DNA of 63,809 nucleotides from CALCKW01 sp033852095 (GTDB lineage Bacteria > Pseudomonadota > Gammaproteobacteria > CALCKW01). The translations under genes were made by a program, and so were the position numbers. The DNA lies in assembly GCA_033852095.1 (NCBI GenBank), contig JAWSVD010000004.1:1-63809 (forward strand), given 5' to 3'. The notes under the pieces were generated by a model, which saw nothing but the letters and a program-made list of their open reading frames with translations, searched no databases and had not been told where the DNA came from. This document shows, piece after piece, positions 12,001-17,946 of this stretch (positions are counted from its first letter, which is position 1; each line of letters starts with the position of its first letter).

Positions 12001-13964
12001 TGGGCCGCCATTTGCTGCAGGTCTTCCACAGCCTCTGTGAAGCACAGACCTTGCAGCAGGTGGACATACTCACGGAGCAGGCCGAGTTTGCCCTATTGCA
12101 GCGTGGGCTCGGAGCGAGCCATCCGGCGAGGGCTGAGCAGTCCTTGATCGAGCTGTTTGAGCGGCGCTGTGATCTGCAGCCCGATGCGATGGCGCTGATC
12201 GACGTCGAGCGCCAATTGAGTTTTGCCGAGCTCGACAGCATGGCGAACACGCTGGCCCAGTGCCTGCGTGAGAACGCTGTCAGCCGCGGTGATATTGTCG
12301 CCGTGCACATGCAGCGCTCGGCAGAGACTGTCGCCGCGCTGCTGGCCGTGATGAAGGCTGGTGCTGCCTGGGTGGCGCTGGACCCCAATTACCCCGCCGA
12401 TCGACTCGCCTATATGTTGAGTGACAGCGGGGCGGGAGTTGTACTGTACGACGGCGCTGAATTTGGTATTGATAGCCAGTGTCTCGCTATCGATGTGCCT
12501 GCCTACCTGGCAGCGGCGCAGGGCAGTGTGACGCGCCAGCCGCTGGTCTTGGGCCCCGATGATCTGGCCTACCTAATCTACACTTCCGGCTCGACTGGCA
12601 AACCCAAGGGTGTCCAGGCGCTGCACCGAGGCGCATTGAATCGACTCGACTGGATGTGGCGAGAAATGCCCTTCGCCGAAGGCGAAGTCATGGTGCAAAA
12701 GACAGCCCTGTCCTTCGTCGATTCGGTGTGGGAGACATTCGGTCCGCTGCTGGCGGGGACGCCATCGGTGGTCTGTTCGGCCGAGCAGTTGCAAAACACG
12801 GTGCTCTTCATCGATCTGTTGGCGGACCATAAGGTGAGCCGTTTGTTACTCGTGCCATCCCTGTTGCGTCTGATGCTGGAGATGCCCGGTGAACTCGCGC
12901 ACAAGCTGCCCGAGCTGAAGCAGTGGGTCGTCAGCGGCGAGGCACTGACGGCCGAGCTGGTGCTGCAGTTCAGGCGGTCCTTGCCGCAGGCAAGCTTGAT
13001 CAACCTGTACGGCAGCTCGGAGGTCGCGGGGGACATCAGCTACTGTGATACCTCGCTGTGTGCCTTAGCGAACGCCAAAGACAGTGTGCCCATTGGCAAG
13101 ATACTCGACAACAACAGCGCCTATGTATTGGACCGTCGATTAAAACCCATGCCGCCCGGCATGCCCGGTGAGCTCTATTTCAGCGGTGCGAACTTGGCGC
13201 GTGGCTATCACGGCAGCCCGGCACTCAGTGAAGAGGCATTCCTGGACAACCCCTTTGCCGATGGCAAGCTGTTCCGCAGCAAGGACTGGGGGCGTTTTGA
13301 TCAAGATTTCAATATTGAATTCTTGGGCAGGCAGGACGGCCAGATAAAAATTCGTGGTATGCGCGTGGAGCTCGGCGAGATCGAGACGGTACTGCGTGCT
13401 CAGCAAGGCGTCAGTGATGCGGTGGTCTTGCCACAGCAGGCACCTGGCGGCAGTGTGGCACTGGTGGCGTACTGGTCTGGCGAGGGCGAGCAAGAAGCGC
13501 TGCGCTCCGCTATTCGAAGCACGCTGGCGATGCACATGGTGCCGACCCAGTGGATGTGGTTGCAGCAGCTCCCGCTGCTGCCCAACGGTAAAATAGACCG
13601 CCGCGCGCTGGCCGCGTTGCAGATATTGCCCGCCGCGGGCGGCGGCGCGTCAGCGGTCGGCTATGTGGAGAATGAACTGCTGCCACTGTGGGCCGCGCTG
13701 TTCGAGCTGGACCCAGACAAGCTCGATGTGGAACAGAGCTTCTTTGCACTCGGCGGTCACTCCCTGTTGGCAGCGCGTGCTATTGCCGAAATCAGCGAGC
13801 GCACGGGTGTCAGCATAGGCTTGAAGCAGTTCTTTGAGAGTTCCAGTGTGCGCGGCATAGCAAAAACAATCGAAACCGAATTACTGTCAAGTGTCGCCCC
13901 GGAGCACTTGCAGCAAATGATCAACCGCAGCAGTGCGCAACTGACCAGGCAGCAAGCTTCATGA
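3..13964 (+). CDS. Nonribosomal peptide synthetase, four visible modules, 5' end outside window
   Basis: The open frame runs to base 3 with the tail of a condensation domain (LDFHYDADRF), so the gene begins upstream. Approximate domain order by base: C tail 3-150, A1 230-1700, T1 1740-1960, C2 2020-3310 (HHIITDG), A2 3380-4900, T2 4960-5150, E-like 5215-6390, C3 6460-7790 (HHAITDG), A3 7860-9350, T3 9410-9620, E-like 9655-10620, C4 10735-12060 (HHAITDG), A4 12140-13610, T4 13660-13880. T2 and T3 carry GGDSI, usual before E domains; T4 carries GGHSL. Aligning to GrsA from memory gives ten-residue codes DTEDIGTIVK (A1), DALDLGSITK (A2), VDWVISLADK (A3) and VDWLVSLGDK (A4). The A3 code is the one I recall for beta-alanine. 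E239 and D278 in A1 suggest a basic substrate, which is inference. Both E-like domains read HP in place of HH. No TE or reductase domain closes the protein. Confidence 0.97.
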   Translation, partial: TPADDGSIALDFHYDADRFSAAQIETLSAQLLNLLERMTATQSMADWLTLDAAQTQLLQTLGAGAERAVDSKATVVSAFEARVDANPQALALQQGDAQLSFAQLDAMANHYAQALIGSGVAAGDVVALQFERELGLVVAQLAVNKAGAAFVYLDPAFPEERRAVIAAEAGARFALVANDSQVAPAGLPSTVLLVDTSLTAGRPALAIDSCALMYMIFTSGSTGKPKGVMLEHCSVLNYMGWLLDELELSRDDKVLQFSSLNFDTSIEEIYAALLSGAALVLRDEDMLSTPARFWQSIAQMGITLLDLPTAFWHVLTADSANLALIPDSLHHIILGGEAAKVSAIQTWQSQAPSKIKLWNTYGPTETTIVVTAQRLDTEQVHAGQAVPIGRAVANAQLWVLDGQRRLLPRGVPGTLYVGGAPLARGYVGQPELTDEVFVNNPFAEGKLYNTGDRVRWREDGALEYLGRSDAQLKIRGYRIEPGEVESVLNSDAAVAQVEVLAQPGPGKDLALVAYVVPQEGQSIDAEQLRAQAREALPAYMVPAAIVVLEQLPINHNGKVDKRALPAVDWAAASAGAPLSPLHTEAERTIAQLWSSVLGRDIESIGGNSNFFDLGGDSLLAMQLLARINQEQGVELGLRDLYHSSELSELAEILSRAPQAAAVVSVQRVSRDGALVLSSTQQRLWFLQQLDPSTGMYNLPMRLEFDGALDVEKMRSALNALAQRHESLRTRFSSQNGEGFALIAATGELPLALLDLSAEPDAAALLSKYAVQEAGRPFALDGGELVRATLYKTAEDRHTLLLCAHHIITDGWSMNLLASDFIAAYTADDAQPLPPIDLQYVDYAAHMAQSTAAQDNAPLLDYWRAQLGDLPELLELPTDHPRPQQPDGKGRVHRFTLSAALTTQLHKAARQMGVTPYAVLLSAYGVLLARLSGQPAFAIGTATANRSLPGADEVVGFFANTLALRFDAIGEPRFSELCQKQQETLLDAMEHEDLPFERLVEALVQERNESYSPVFQTMFVWQNTPQQNQQIDGLEVRSERLDKGAIQFDLVLDMGEEDGEIIAMLEYRTQLFEEATIERLSQWFSELLQQSLDNVDAPVGQLQFVADPIAAVSKPLALPDKRVDAILDGHAEASPEATAILFEAADGQPVRLNWREYRQGAQEMALYLQSRGIGHGDKVVLCSQRCPELMVAIYAIMKAGAVYVPLDPDSPPERQQALLKNCGAKMLLTQRSLLSSFCADGEDAGVQSLFIDEALPSVDVGAVLRLSDDPSLPIYIIYTSGTTGTPKGVVVPHRGVANMALGMADVLGVGNQDSLLQFAPFNFDASALQIFVPLLVGGCSVLHHNPKNLGAADFMDLCEKHQITVLDLPAALWRQWVDTMAEQNMRMASSVRVFLTGGEAVPSRSMRVWANLCDQAVAFLSSYGPTEASITALAYVSDSDQMRHIEDADLNLGSALPNVGIHLLDLYGQPAAPGVIGEIAISGPGVAQGYLDLDAQTEAVFVHSEALQQRVYLTGDYGRRTASGALEFHGRRDAQIKIRGFRIEPAEIEAALLAHNDIAEALVTTQRSEDQRLHLISYAVLSKEALATSGSIESYDVHALKLQLQQNLPAHMVPAAIQLLPEFPLLPTGKVNRKVLAVVDLAKLHMANYVAPEGEQEIQLAELWQALLSVEQVGRDDNFFELGGDSILSLQLVARAKQQGLHFEVRDVFQHQSLAALAGAAGSGTVVLAEQGMVSGEAAVLPQQRLVLDAERLTPRVLRLNFSEPADEQALSAALQDLVAQHDALRTKFVARDGERLQIISAEADQHLIQHATAEDFEQYLVEQSAQVAELQGPLFRALISDTCCALIAHPALVDKGSLRLLLDDLHTLYSAHAAGRTLEPSQKTTSVLQYSAWLAGQGSPWIGSQREFWQGTAAAHADTQTEVQAKQRIGQPASLRAELTDVIDTEALSAYSNSAEEILSAAFVPALQQAFAAESVVLHFSSTGRDKLPEEIDLSRTVAALEQYYPQCFSAVASAPRAAIIGAKEQLRAVPAVITLPAQGMQTGQRILLQAAAGSIADSAHAWRVSGELTQDQGLLERFDLVLTYEASDAGIELDFQYDSAVYGAEQIQSLSDATSISLASLLAHCKSVQTRVFTSSDFPLAETTQDELDQLVHKYPGMERMYEASFGQVGMLFHSLLSPENGAYLLQTQVRLGADLNTQLLRDAFADLIQRHPVLRSTFAWENRAKPLQLVHSSVPTPWSEVDLSGAADFPAAYEELLERDRIAPMDFESAPLMRLTLVQRPDGEYSLLWLMHHAITDGWSTPLLYDDLLAFYNARVEQREAQLPPVVSYERYIAWLQGQSEEASRQHWLQQVGDFSAATDLNIGAGRAAETEQIAISRATLSVDELNTVEALARAERVTMSSLVQGVWAILLSRYSGGEDVLMGVTVSGRPPQLQGAESIVGMFLNALPLRAQVDGSADLWQWVRDLQARHAENDAHNTLNFLDVQKLSRIEVGERLTESMLIFQNTPLGEAVAAASEGGGFAAGQHLQRLVRDVQGFQKTNYPITVFAEIIDAELHINIQYDAGRYQAAEMDALALRLTQLLKGVAKAQCLADLSLLDDRDTAALLSDAEGPRRDHGDAQSVVELFERQCALQPEAIALYAADQSCSYAELQRQSNRLAAELLRRGVGGGDIVALCAERSVATTAALLAILKTGAAFLALDPKYPVARLQYMLEDSSAVALIYQPGMTAEQLLSVDIDQLDLQAFQAADDGSSCAVPQPDIGPESLAYLIYTSGSTGQPKGVRALQRGTLNRLQWMWREMPFAAGEVMVQKTALSFVDSVWEVFGPLLQGVPSLVLAEDKVRDVTAFVDALAQHRISRLVLVPTLLRAMLDICPDLGERLPALKQCICSGEALSGDLVADLRRAAPQLRLINLYGSSEVAADVTVFDTEEMSEHDLLHAAPIGRAIDNSSVYILDAQLKPVPEGLPGELYIGGANLADGYHRQPALTDEAFVPNPFGAGKLFRSQDWGRLTDTGNIEFLGRQDSQIKIRGMRVELAEISAKLRSLHGVDEAVVINRARSNGDARIVSYSTGSTEMDTLRTQLVDLLPAHMVPSAMVSLDTLPLLPNGKIDRQALPDPADSAFAAQTVDYIAPTSPSEKALVAIWADVLALDVSKIGTEHNYFQLGGDSISSLQVVSRAKSQGYQLEVRDVFTTENLRELAAVAKLSDAQQAVTGSVDLGAFWPVLSLRDYQLVEIPVYKEYTAERMQDLLARLMSHHDILRGRFIRAEGSTQLHIAAELPAGAIVSAAASELSDSAAMENAFSARLCGEGRVSAIELRAHPLLLDNLSWQLIVADLQRLIAAEPLPAKTQAVTEHPLSIPQQKLALQSAIEHRIEAPWVASLTGEQAKLLHASAEELVAAALLNSYAHFELPGAAAVRVSARETGAERTALAHTVLRDLPASGGGSLGDLLAAKSAVREAFAEQDVQMIVQVVGGPEWSDTAIKHSGTPLCEGDHALRLEVDLYAQQLVMRLYGAAPERVEFLEQALLKFALALHQLSDIKSEDYSSAYLPSDFPLASLEPQQLSELLVRQPQAQNIYPAAPGQTGMVFHAMLEPGNAVYTLHSTVRLAAGVDVQALQAAFDQLIERHAILRTAFDWQQREAALQVVQRHAVMPLEVLQWSDRSGDDFERDITALSAADQETPLDVRVAPLMRGTLAFKHDGSAVLLWLVHHAITDGWSLPILYGDLIACYNEQIDLPGEALPPSPDYADYMAWLHAQDSVAAAQYWREQLAGMSNGSDLVAGAGVDAETHEIGSYKMQLPSALVQQLQSRGRREQVTLNTVVQGAWAAMLSRYNQQQEQLLGVTVSGRPADLAGVESMVGLFVNVLPLRINTRDSDDVWPWMRQIQQTHHNNDRYNFLPFAEIQQLSEFAVGERLCESMIVFQNYPVDDQLISAVSQEGGEENRAREPLQRLLKSMDGHQTTSYPITLFVIPGEAQLEIEFQYDEGRFSPAIIESMGRHLLQVFHSLCEAQTLQQVDILTEQAEFALLQRGLGASHPARAEQSLIELFERRCDLQPDAMALIDVERQLSFAELDSMANTLAQCLRENAVSRGDIVAVHMQRSAETVAALLAVMKAGAAWVALDPNYPADRLAYMLSDSGAGVVLYDGAEFGIDSQCLAIDVPAYLAAAQGSVTRQPLVLGPDDLAYLIYTSGSTGKPKGVQALHRGALNRLDWMWREMPFAEGEVMVQKTALSFVDSVWETFGPLLAGTPSVVCSAEQLQNTVLFIDLLADHKVSRLLLVPSLLRLMLEMPGELAHKLPELKQWVVSGEALTAELVLQFRRSLPQASLINLYGSSEVAGDISYCDTSLCALANAKDSVPIGKILDNNSAYVLDRRLKPMPPGMPGELYFSGANLARGYHGSPALSEEAFLDNPFADGKLFRSKDWGRFDQDFNIEFLGRQDGQIKIRGMRVELGEIETVLRAQQGVSDAVVLPQQAPGGSVALVAYWSGEGEQEALRSAIRSTLAMHMVPTQWMWLQQLPLLPNGKIDRRALAALQILPAAGGGASAVGYVENELLPLWAALFELDPDKLDVEQSFFALGGHSLLAARAIAEISERTGVSIGLKQFFESSSVRGIAKTIETELLSSVAPEHLQQMINRSSAQLTRQQAS

Positions 13965-15382
13965 GCATGAACCAGAATCAAATTCCCGCTGGATGGGAAT
14001 CCTTGCCCCTGGCGGTACGCGATGCGGTGTTGGCCGAGTTACAAGCCAAGTATCTCGCTGACGGCCCCGTCAGTCGTTTGCCTGAGCTGCTTGTCGCGGA
14101 GCGCAGCGAATACATGCCAGCTTCGCTGGAGCAGCAATACATCTGGCAGCGGCAGCAGGCGAACGCCTACACCCTCGGTTGGGCTACCGCGGTACCGGCG
14201 ATGTTGTTTGAAGCCGTGGACATGGCGGCGCTGGAGTCGGCGCTCTGGTCCCTACAAAGTCAGCATGGGAGTCTGCGCACCCGCCTGGTGGTCAAAGATG
14301 AGGCCTTGTACCAGTGCGTGGATGACAGGCAGCCACTGCCGCTGCGAGAGCAAAAGCTGCCGCGCTGGCGCGGACGTGCTGCCACCATCACTGAGATAGG
14401 CAGGCGCCAGCGCACGCTGGTCGAAGAGCGCTTTGAGCTGGCCAGCGGTCCGCTGTGGCGGGCGCTAGTGCTGCGCAGGGGCAAAGACGCGGTCTTGCTG
14501 ATGAGCTTTTGTAGCGTGATCTTCGACGGCGGCTCGCTGGCGTTGGTGCAGCAGCAGCTGTACGCCCTGTATCAGCACGCCAAGGATGCGACCCCCTTGC
14601 CAGAGGAGCTGCAGAAAGCACCGCTGCAGTACCGTGATTACGCCCAGTGGCAGCAGCAGCTGCGCGGCCATGAGCTGTGGCGCGAGCGCTTGCACTGGTG
14701 GCAGGAAAATCTCAAAGGGGCCGTGCCAGCGGTCGAAGGTGAGGGCTCTGCACCGGCTGAGCTCTCGACCCGCCTCTACGAACAGACCCTGTCCAAGGCC
14801 ACCTGCGCTCAGCTGGACGACTACGCCCAGAGTAATGAGACCACGCCTTTTGTGGTGATGTTGACCGAGTTCATGGCGACTTTGCACGAGCTCGATTCAC
14901 ATGACGACATCTGGGTGGCGGCGCCTTCGGCTAACCGCCCTTTGGCCGGCACGGAGACCATGATCGGGAATTTCATGCGCCAAGTGCTGTTGCGCCAGCA
15001 GTGGCCAGAGCAACAAGACGACCGGCTTGCTGCGGTGCACACAACAGTCAGTGAGGCGCTTGAACACGGGGATCTACCGCACCAGCTGATCGCAGAGATG
15101 CTGCCGCAGGAAGCCGGCGCTGGAAACCCCTACCGCTACTTCTTCAATTACCGACACGCCGAGGCGCAGGGCGAAGAAGCCGATGATATGGATATCGAGT
15201 TTGCGGTTGAGCCGGAGCAAATGCTGGTGAACAGAGAAGAGCAGATTTTGTTGATGGTGCTCGAAAGCGAGAATTCCAGACAGATTCACTGGTATCTGCG
15301 CGAGAGCCGTTTTGACGCTGCCCGAGCGGAGACTCTGCTCAAGCGCTATTTCGCAAGATTGAAGCTCAGAATCGGCGCATGA
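13961..15382 (+). CDS. Free-standing condensation-like (C*) protein lacking catalytic histidines
   Basis: This 473-residue protein has the fold signature of an NRPS condensation domain: an SLRTRL stretch like the C2 motif, an IFDGGSL stretch at the HHxxxDG position and an NRPL..ET.IGNF stretch in the second half. The two histidines are replaced by Cys184-Ser185, while Asp189-Gly190 remain. Its ATG overlaps the TGA of the synthetase (ATGA at 13961-13964), so the two are probably translationally coupled. Ordinary condensation chemistry is unlikely without the second histidine. It could be a structural partner, a docking or trans-acting factor, or a release enzyme with a different nucleophile. 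The family assignment is firm; the role is unknown. Confidence 0.85.
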   Translation: MSMNQNQIPAGWESLPLAVRDAVLAELQAKYLADGPVSRLPELLVAERSEYMPASLEQQYIWQRQQANAYTLGWATAVPAMLFEAVDMAALESALWSLQSQHGSLRTRLVVKDEALYQCVDDRQPLPLREQKLPRWRGRAATITEIGRRQRTLVEERFELASGPLWRALVLRRGKDAVLLMSFCSVIFDGGSLALVQQQLYALYQHAKDATPLPEELQKAPLQYRDYAQWQQQLRGHELWRERLHWWQENLKGAVPAVEGEGSAPAELSTRLYEQTLSKATCAQLDDYAQSNETTPFVVMLTEFMATLHELDSHDDIWVAAPSANRPLAGTETMIGNFMRQVLLRQQWPEQQDDRLAAVHTTVSEALEHGDLPHQLIAEMLPQEAGAGNPYRYFFNYRHAEAQGEEADDMDIEFAVEPEQMLVNREEQILLMVLESENSRQIHWYLRESRFDAARAETLLKRYFARLKLRIGA

Positions 15383-15453
15383 GGAATGGCTGAGGCACAG
15401 CGATCATCGGCCGCTGTTCTTCCGCCACTTATTCAACAGTGTTCAGAAATTGA

Positions 15454-15486
15454 AACACACCGTCTGGAACACACCGTCTGGGTGTG
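15454..15486 (+). terminator. Tandem 14-bp repeat ending in a terminator-like hairpin
   Basis: The unit AACACACCGTCTGG occurs twice head to tail (15454-15467 and 15468-15481). The second copy runs into a hairpin with arms CACACC (15470-15475) and GGTGTG (15481-15486) around GTCTG, followed by CCTTTGATTTT. It lies 70-105 bases past the stop of the condensation-like gene. The stem is short and the T tract interrupted, so it would be a weak intrinsic terminator at best. Confidence 0.4.
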
Positions 15487-15496
15487 CCTTTGATTT

Positions 15497-16300
15497 TGCA
15501 TTGAATGCTGGGGATCCAGAGCAATAGGCGCTAGCGTCGCCGTGATTCTTAGGCCGCTCTGCCATCTTCGAGCAAGAACCTTTCTAGAATAAATGCGCGC
15601 GTTGTTACTCACTGTGCAAGTATGTCCCTGCATGATTTCCTCACATCTTTGAAACAAGGTGTATCAAAGATGACTCACCGTTATGCAATATGCGGCGTGT
15701 GCACATGCCGCCTTAGCGTGGTTAGTTCGCAATGTTGTTACTTCGTCATTTGCGGAAACACATGCTTTGGTAATACAGTGATTCATCAGCGCTGTTGCTG
15801 CAGTGGTAATTGGAATGCCGCCGAAAGCGCATGCTAAAGAATTACCATTACAAGCATTATAATGCACCGATTTGGGCGGGCAATGAGCCTTTGATAATAC
15901 TGCAGATCAGTGGCCATTCGTATTTATTTACTGATAAACTTGTCGGCTTCGCTTCGCCTTGATATTGAATGAATCAGCAGTTATTTGGCCTGCAGTGCAG
16001 TGGGAAGCCATTGTTGGCGAGCAATGAATGCCAGCACAGGTTTTGCGTTGCGTTGACTTTTGCGGCCTCAGGATATCGAGCATGCAATTGGCTGCCGGAT
16101 TTGTGCGCTGTATGCATTGTGGTTCGCATAAAAGCGTACTTTTATCTGTTTGAATTTCTCGGGCGCGTGATTTAGTTCGCATAGTTTCATATTGAACGCG
16201 TTAAAAAAGGATTCTGTGCTGAGCACCCAATAAATCTCAACAGCAAATGTATATATTTCGTTGCCTGTACTGGCTTATTGAAAAATACGGACACACCTAA
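15497..16300. other. About 800-bp intergenic stretch without a supported gene
   Basis: No frame here shows a convincing protein; the longest (15622-15837) is cysteine-rich and has no family resemblance. Composition is visibly more AT-rich than the flanking genes. An imperfect hairpin pairs TGGTAATT (near 15804) with AATTACCA (near 15840) across about 28 bases. The stretch probably holds the promoter and a long leader for the downstream monooxygenase, but I cannot point to a confident -35/-10 pair. Confidence 0.5.
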
Positions 16301-17734
16301 ATGTCTCATCAAAACTTCGAAGATACTGTATTTAGCAACAAAAAAGTTGTTGTCATAGGCGCCGGTCTAGCGGGTACCTTGATGGCTATTTTGTTGGCCA
16401 AACGCGGCGCAGACGTTGAAGTCATTGAGCGCATGGATTACCGAGACGGTGTGCCGTTCAGTAATCGACGCTCCTTCAACATCACCATCAGCAGCCGCGG
16501 CGTTGTCGCCTTAAAGGCCGCGGGCATCTGGGAGCGTGTGCAAGCGCGCACAATCCCGATCACCGGTCGCATGTGCCACATGGGCATGGAACAGACCGAG
16601 TTCCCGTACAGCAGCGACAAGAGTGCGAAGCTTCACGGCGCGCGCCGTGCCGATGTCAACGATGAGCTGTTGAATTGTGCCCGCGAAATACCCAACATCA
16701 AATTTCGTTTCAGCAGCTCCATTGAATCACTGGACAAAAACACCGGTAGCATCACGGTGGCCTCTGTCAGTGGCGACGAGCGAGAGACCATCAGCAATGC
16801 CGATTTTGTGATCGGTGCCGACGGCGTATTCTCTACAGTGCGGCAAATGATCCACAAGGGCGAGCGGGCGGAGTACCATCAGCGCTTCCTTGACTGGGGC
16901 TACCGAGAGGTTTTTATCCCCGCCGATGAGAGCAAGGGCGAGGGCGGCTATCGCATGCCCCCCAACGCGCTGCATGTGTGGCCGCGCGGTGATCTGATGA
17001 TGTTTGCACTGCCGAACCCAGATGGCTCATTCACCGGCAACTTCATCTACCCCATGGACCGCGAGGGAGATTTTGATATCCCCGGTAAAATGGCGTCGGT
17101 GTTCCGCGATGAATTCCCCGATGTAGCTGCAGTGGTCCCTGACATCGAGAGCCATTTCAGCTCTATCCCTGTTTCGTATTTCCCGACTCAGCGAAATTCA
17201 AAGTGGTACCACGGTGACAAGTTTGTGCTGCTCGGTGACGCCGCGCATTCGACTGTTCCATTTTACGGGCAAGGCATGAACTCCTCTTTTGAGAGTGTGC
17301 TCGAGCTGATCAGCTGCTTGGAAGAGAACGGCGATCAAGCTCTGGAGCTCGCCTTCAAAAAGTACCAAGAAACACGCAAGCCGCACACAGACGCCATTGC
17401 GGATTTGTCGATCGAAAATTTCATGGATTTGAGGTCGAATTTTCAATCCCTGATACCGCAGGCGAAACGTCGAGTGGATGTCGCACTGTATAAGATGTTC
17501 CCCAAGCGCTATCAACCGCTGCATATGCTAGTCTCGCATACAGAAACAAAGTATTTGGACGCCATTACGCATTGCCAGCGACGTGACCGCTTGTTGCGAT
17601 ACTGCGGAATTGACGTGGTGGTCTTGGCAGTGGCCGGCATTCAGTGGGTGAAAAACCGTATTTCTACCGAATCAGTCGAGGCAGTCAGCGATGAAACGCT
17701 GATGGAGCAGGATCAGTCGCAACTGACCACCTAG
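16301..17734 (+). CDS. FAD-dependent monooxygenase, kynurenine 3-monooxygenase-like
   Basis: The 477-residue protein opens with a Rossmann FAD site (GAGLAG, residues 20-25). It has the aromatic-hydroxylase DG motif (IGADGVFSTVRQ) and the GD motif near residue 312 (LLGDAAHSTVPFYGQGMN). NRRSFNITISSRG and the GQGMN stretch resemble kynurenine 3-monooxygenase, which uses NADPH and O2 to hydroxylate the kynurenine ring; a C-terminal hydrophobic segment (residues about 430-445) also fits that family. No kynureninase or other tryptophan-catabolism gene is near. Because it lies between the synthetase and the exporter, I infer a tailoring or precursor-supply role in the peptide pathway. The true substrate could be another aromatic or a carrier-bound residue. 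Confidence 0.8.
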   Translation: MSHQNFEDTVFSNKKVVVIGAGLAGTLMAILLAKRGADVEVIERMDYRDGVPFSNRRSFNITISSRGVVALKAAGIWERVQARTIPITGRMCHMGMEQTEFPYSSDKSAKLHGARRADVNDELLNCAREIPNIKFRFSSSIESLDKNTGSITVASVSGDERETISNADFVIGADGVFSTVRQMIHKGERAEYHQRFLDWGYREVFIPADESKGEGGYRMPPNALHVWPRGDLMMFALPNPDGSFTGNFIYPMDREGDFDIPGKMASVFRDEFPDVAAVVPDIESHFSSIPVSYFPTQRNSKWYHGDKFVLLGDAAHSTVPFYGQGMNSSFESVLELISCLEENGDQALELAFKKYQETRKPHTDAIADLSIENFMDLRSNFQSLIPQAKRRVDVALYKMFPKRYQPLHMLVSHTETKYLDAITHCQRRDRLLRYCGIDVVVLAVAGIQWVKNRISTESVEAVSDETLMEQDQSQLTT

Positions 17735-17946
17735 TGGCTTTCCTCGGACTACAGCGCGGCTGCAACTGCGGTTGAGCTGTTGTTGGGGCGTTGTTCGCAG
17801 TGATAGCTTCTGAGCACCGCGTTGGCAGCTGTCTTCGGGCCCCGCAATACCTGTTCTGTAACAGCCCGTTTGGCCGTCAAACGCCGGCATCCTAAGTAGA
17901 CTTTAATGCGCCAGCGGCTAAACTCCTGCGGCGCGGAGAGATTTGT

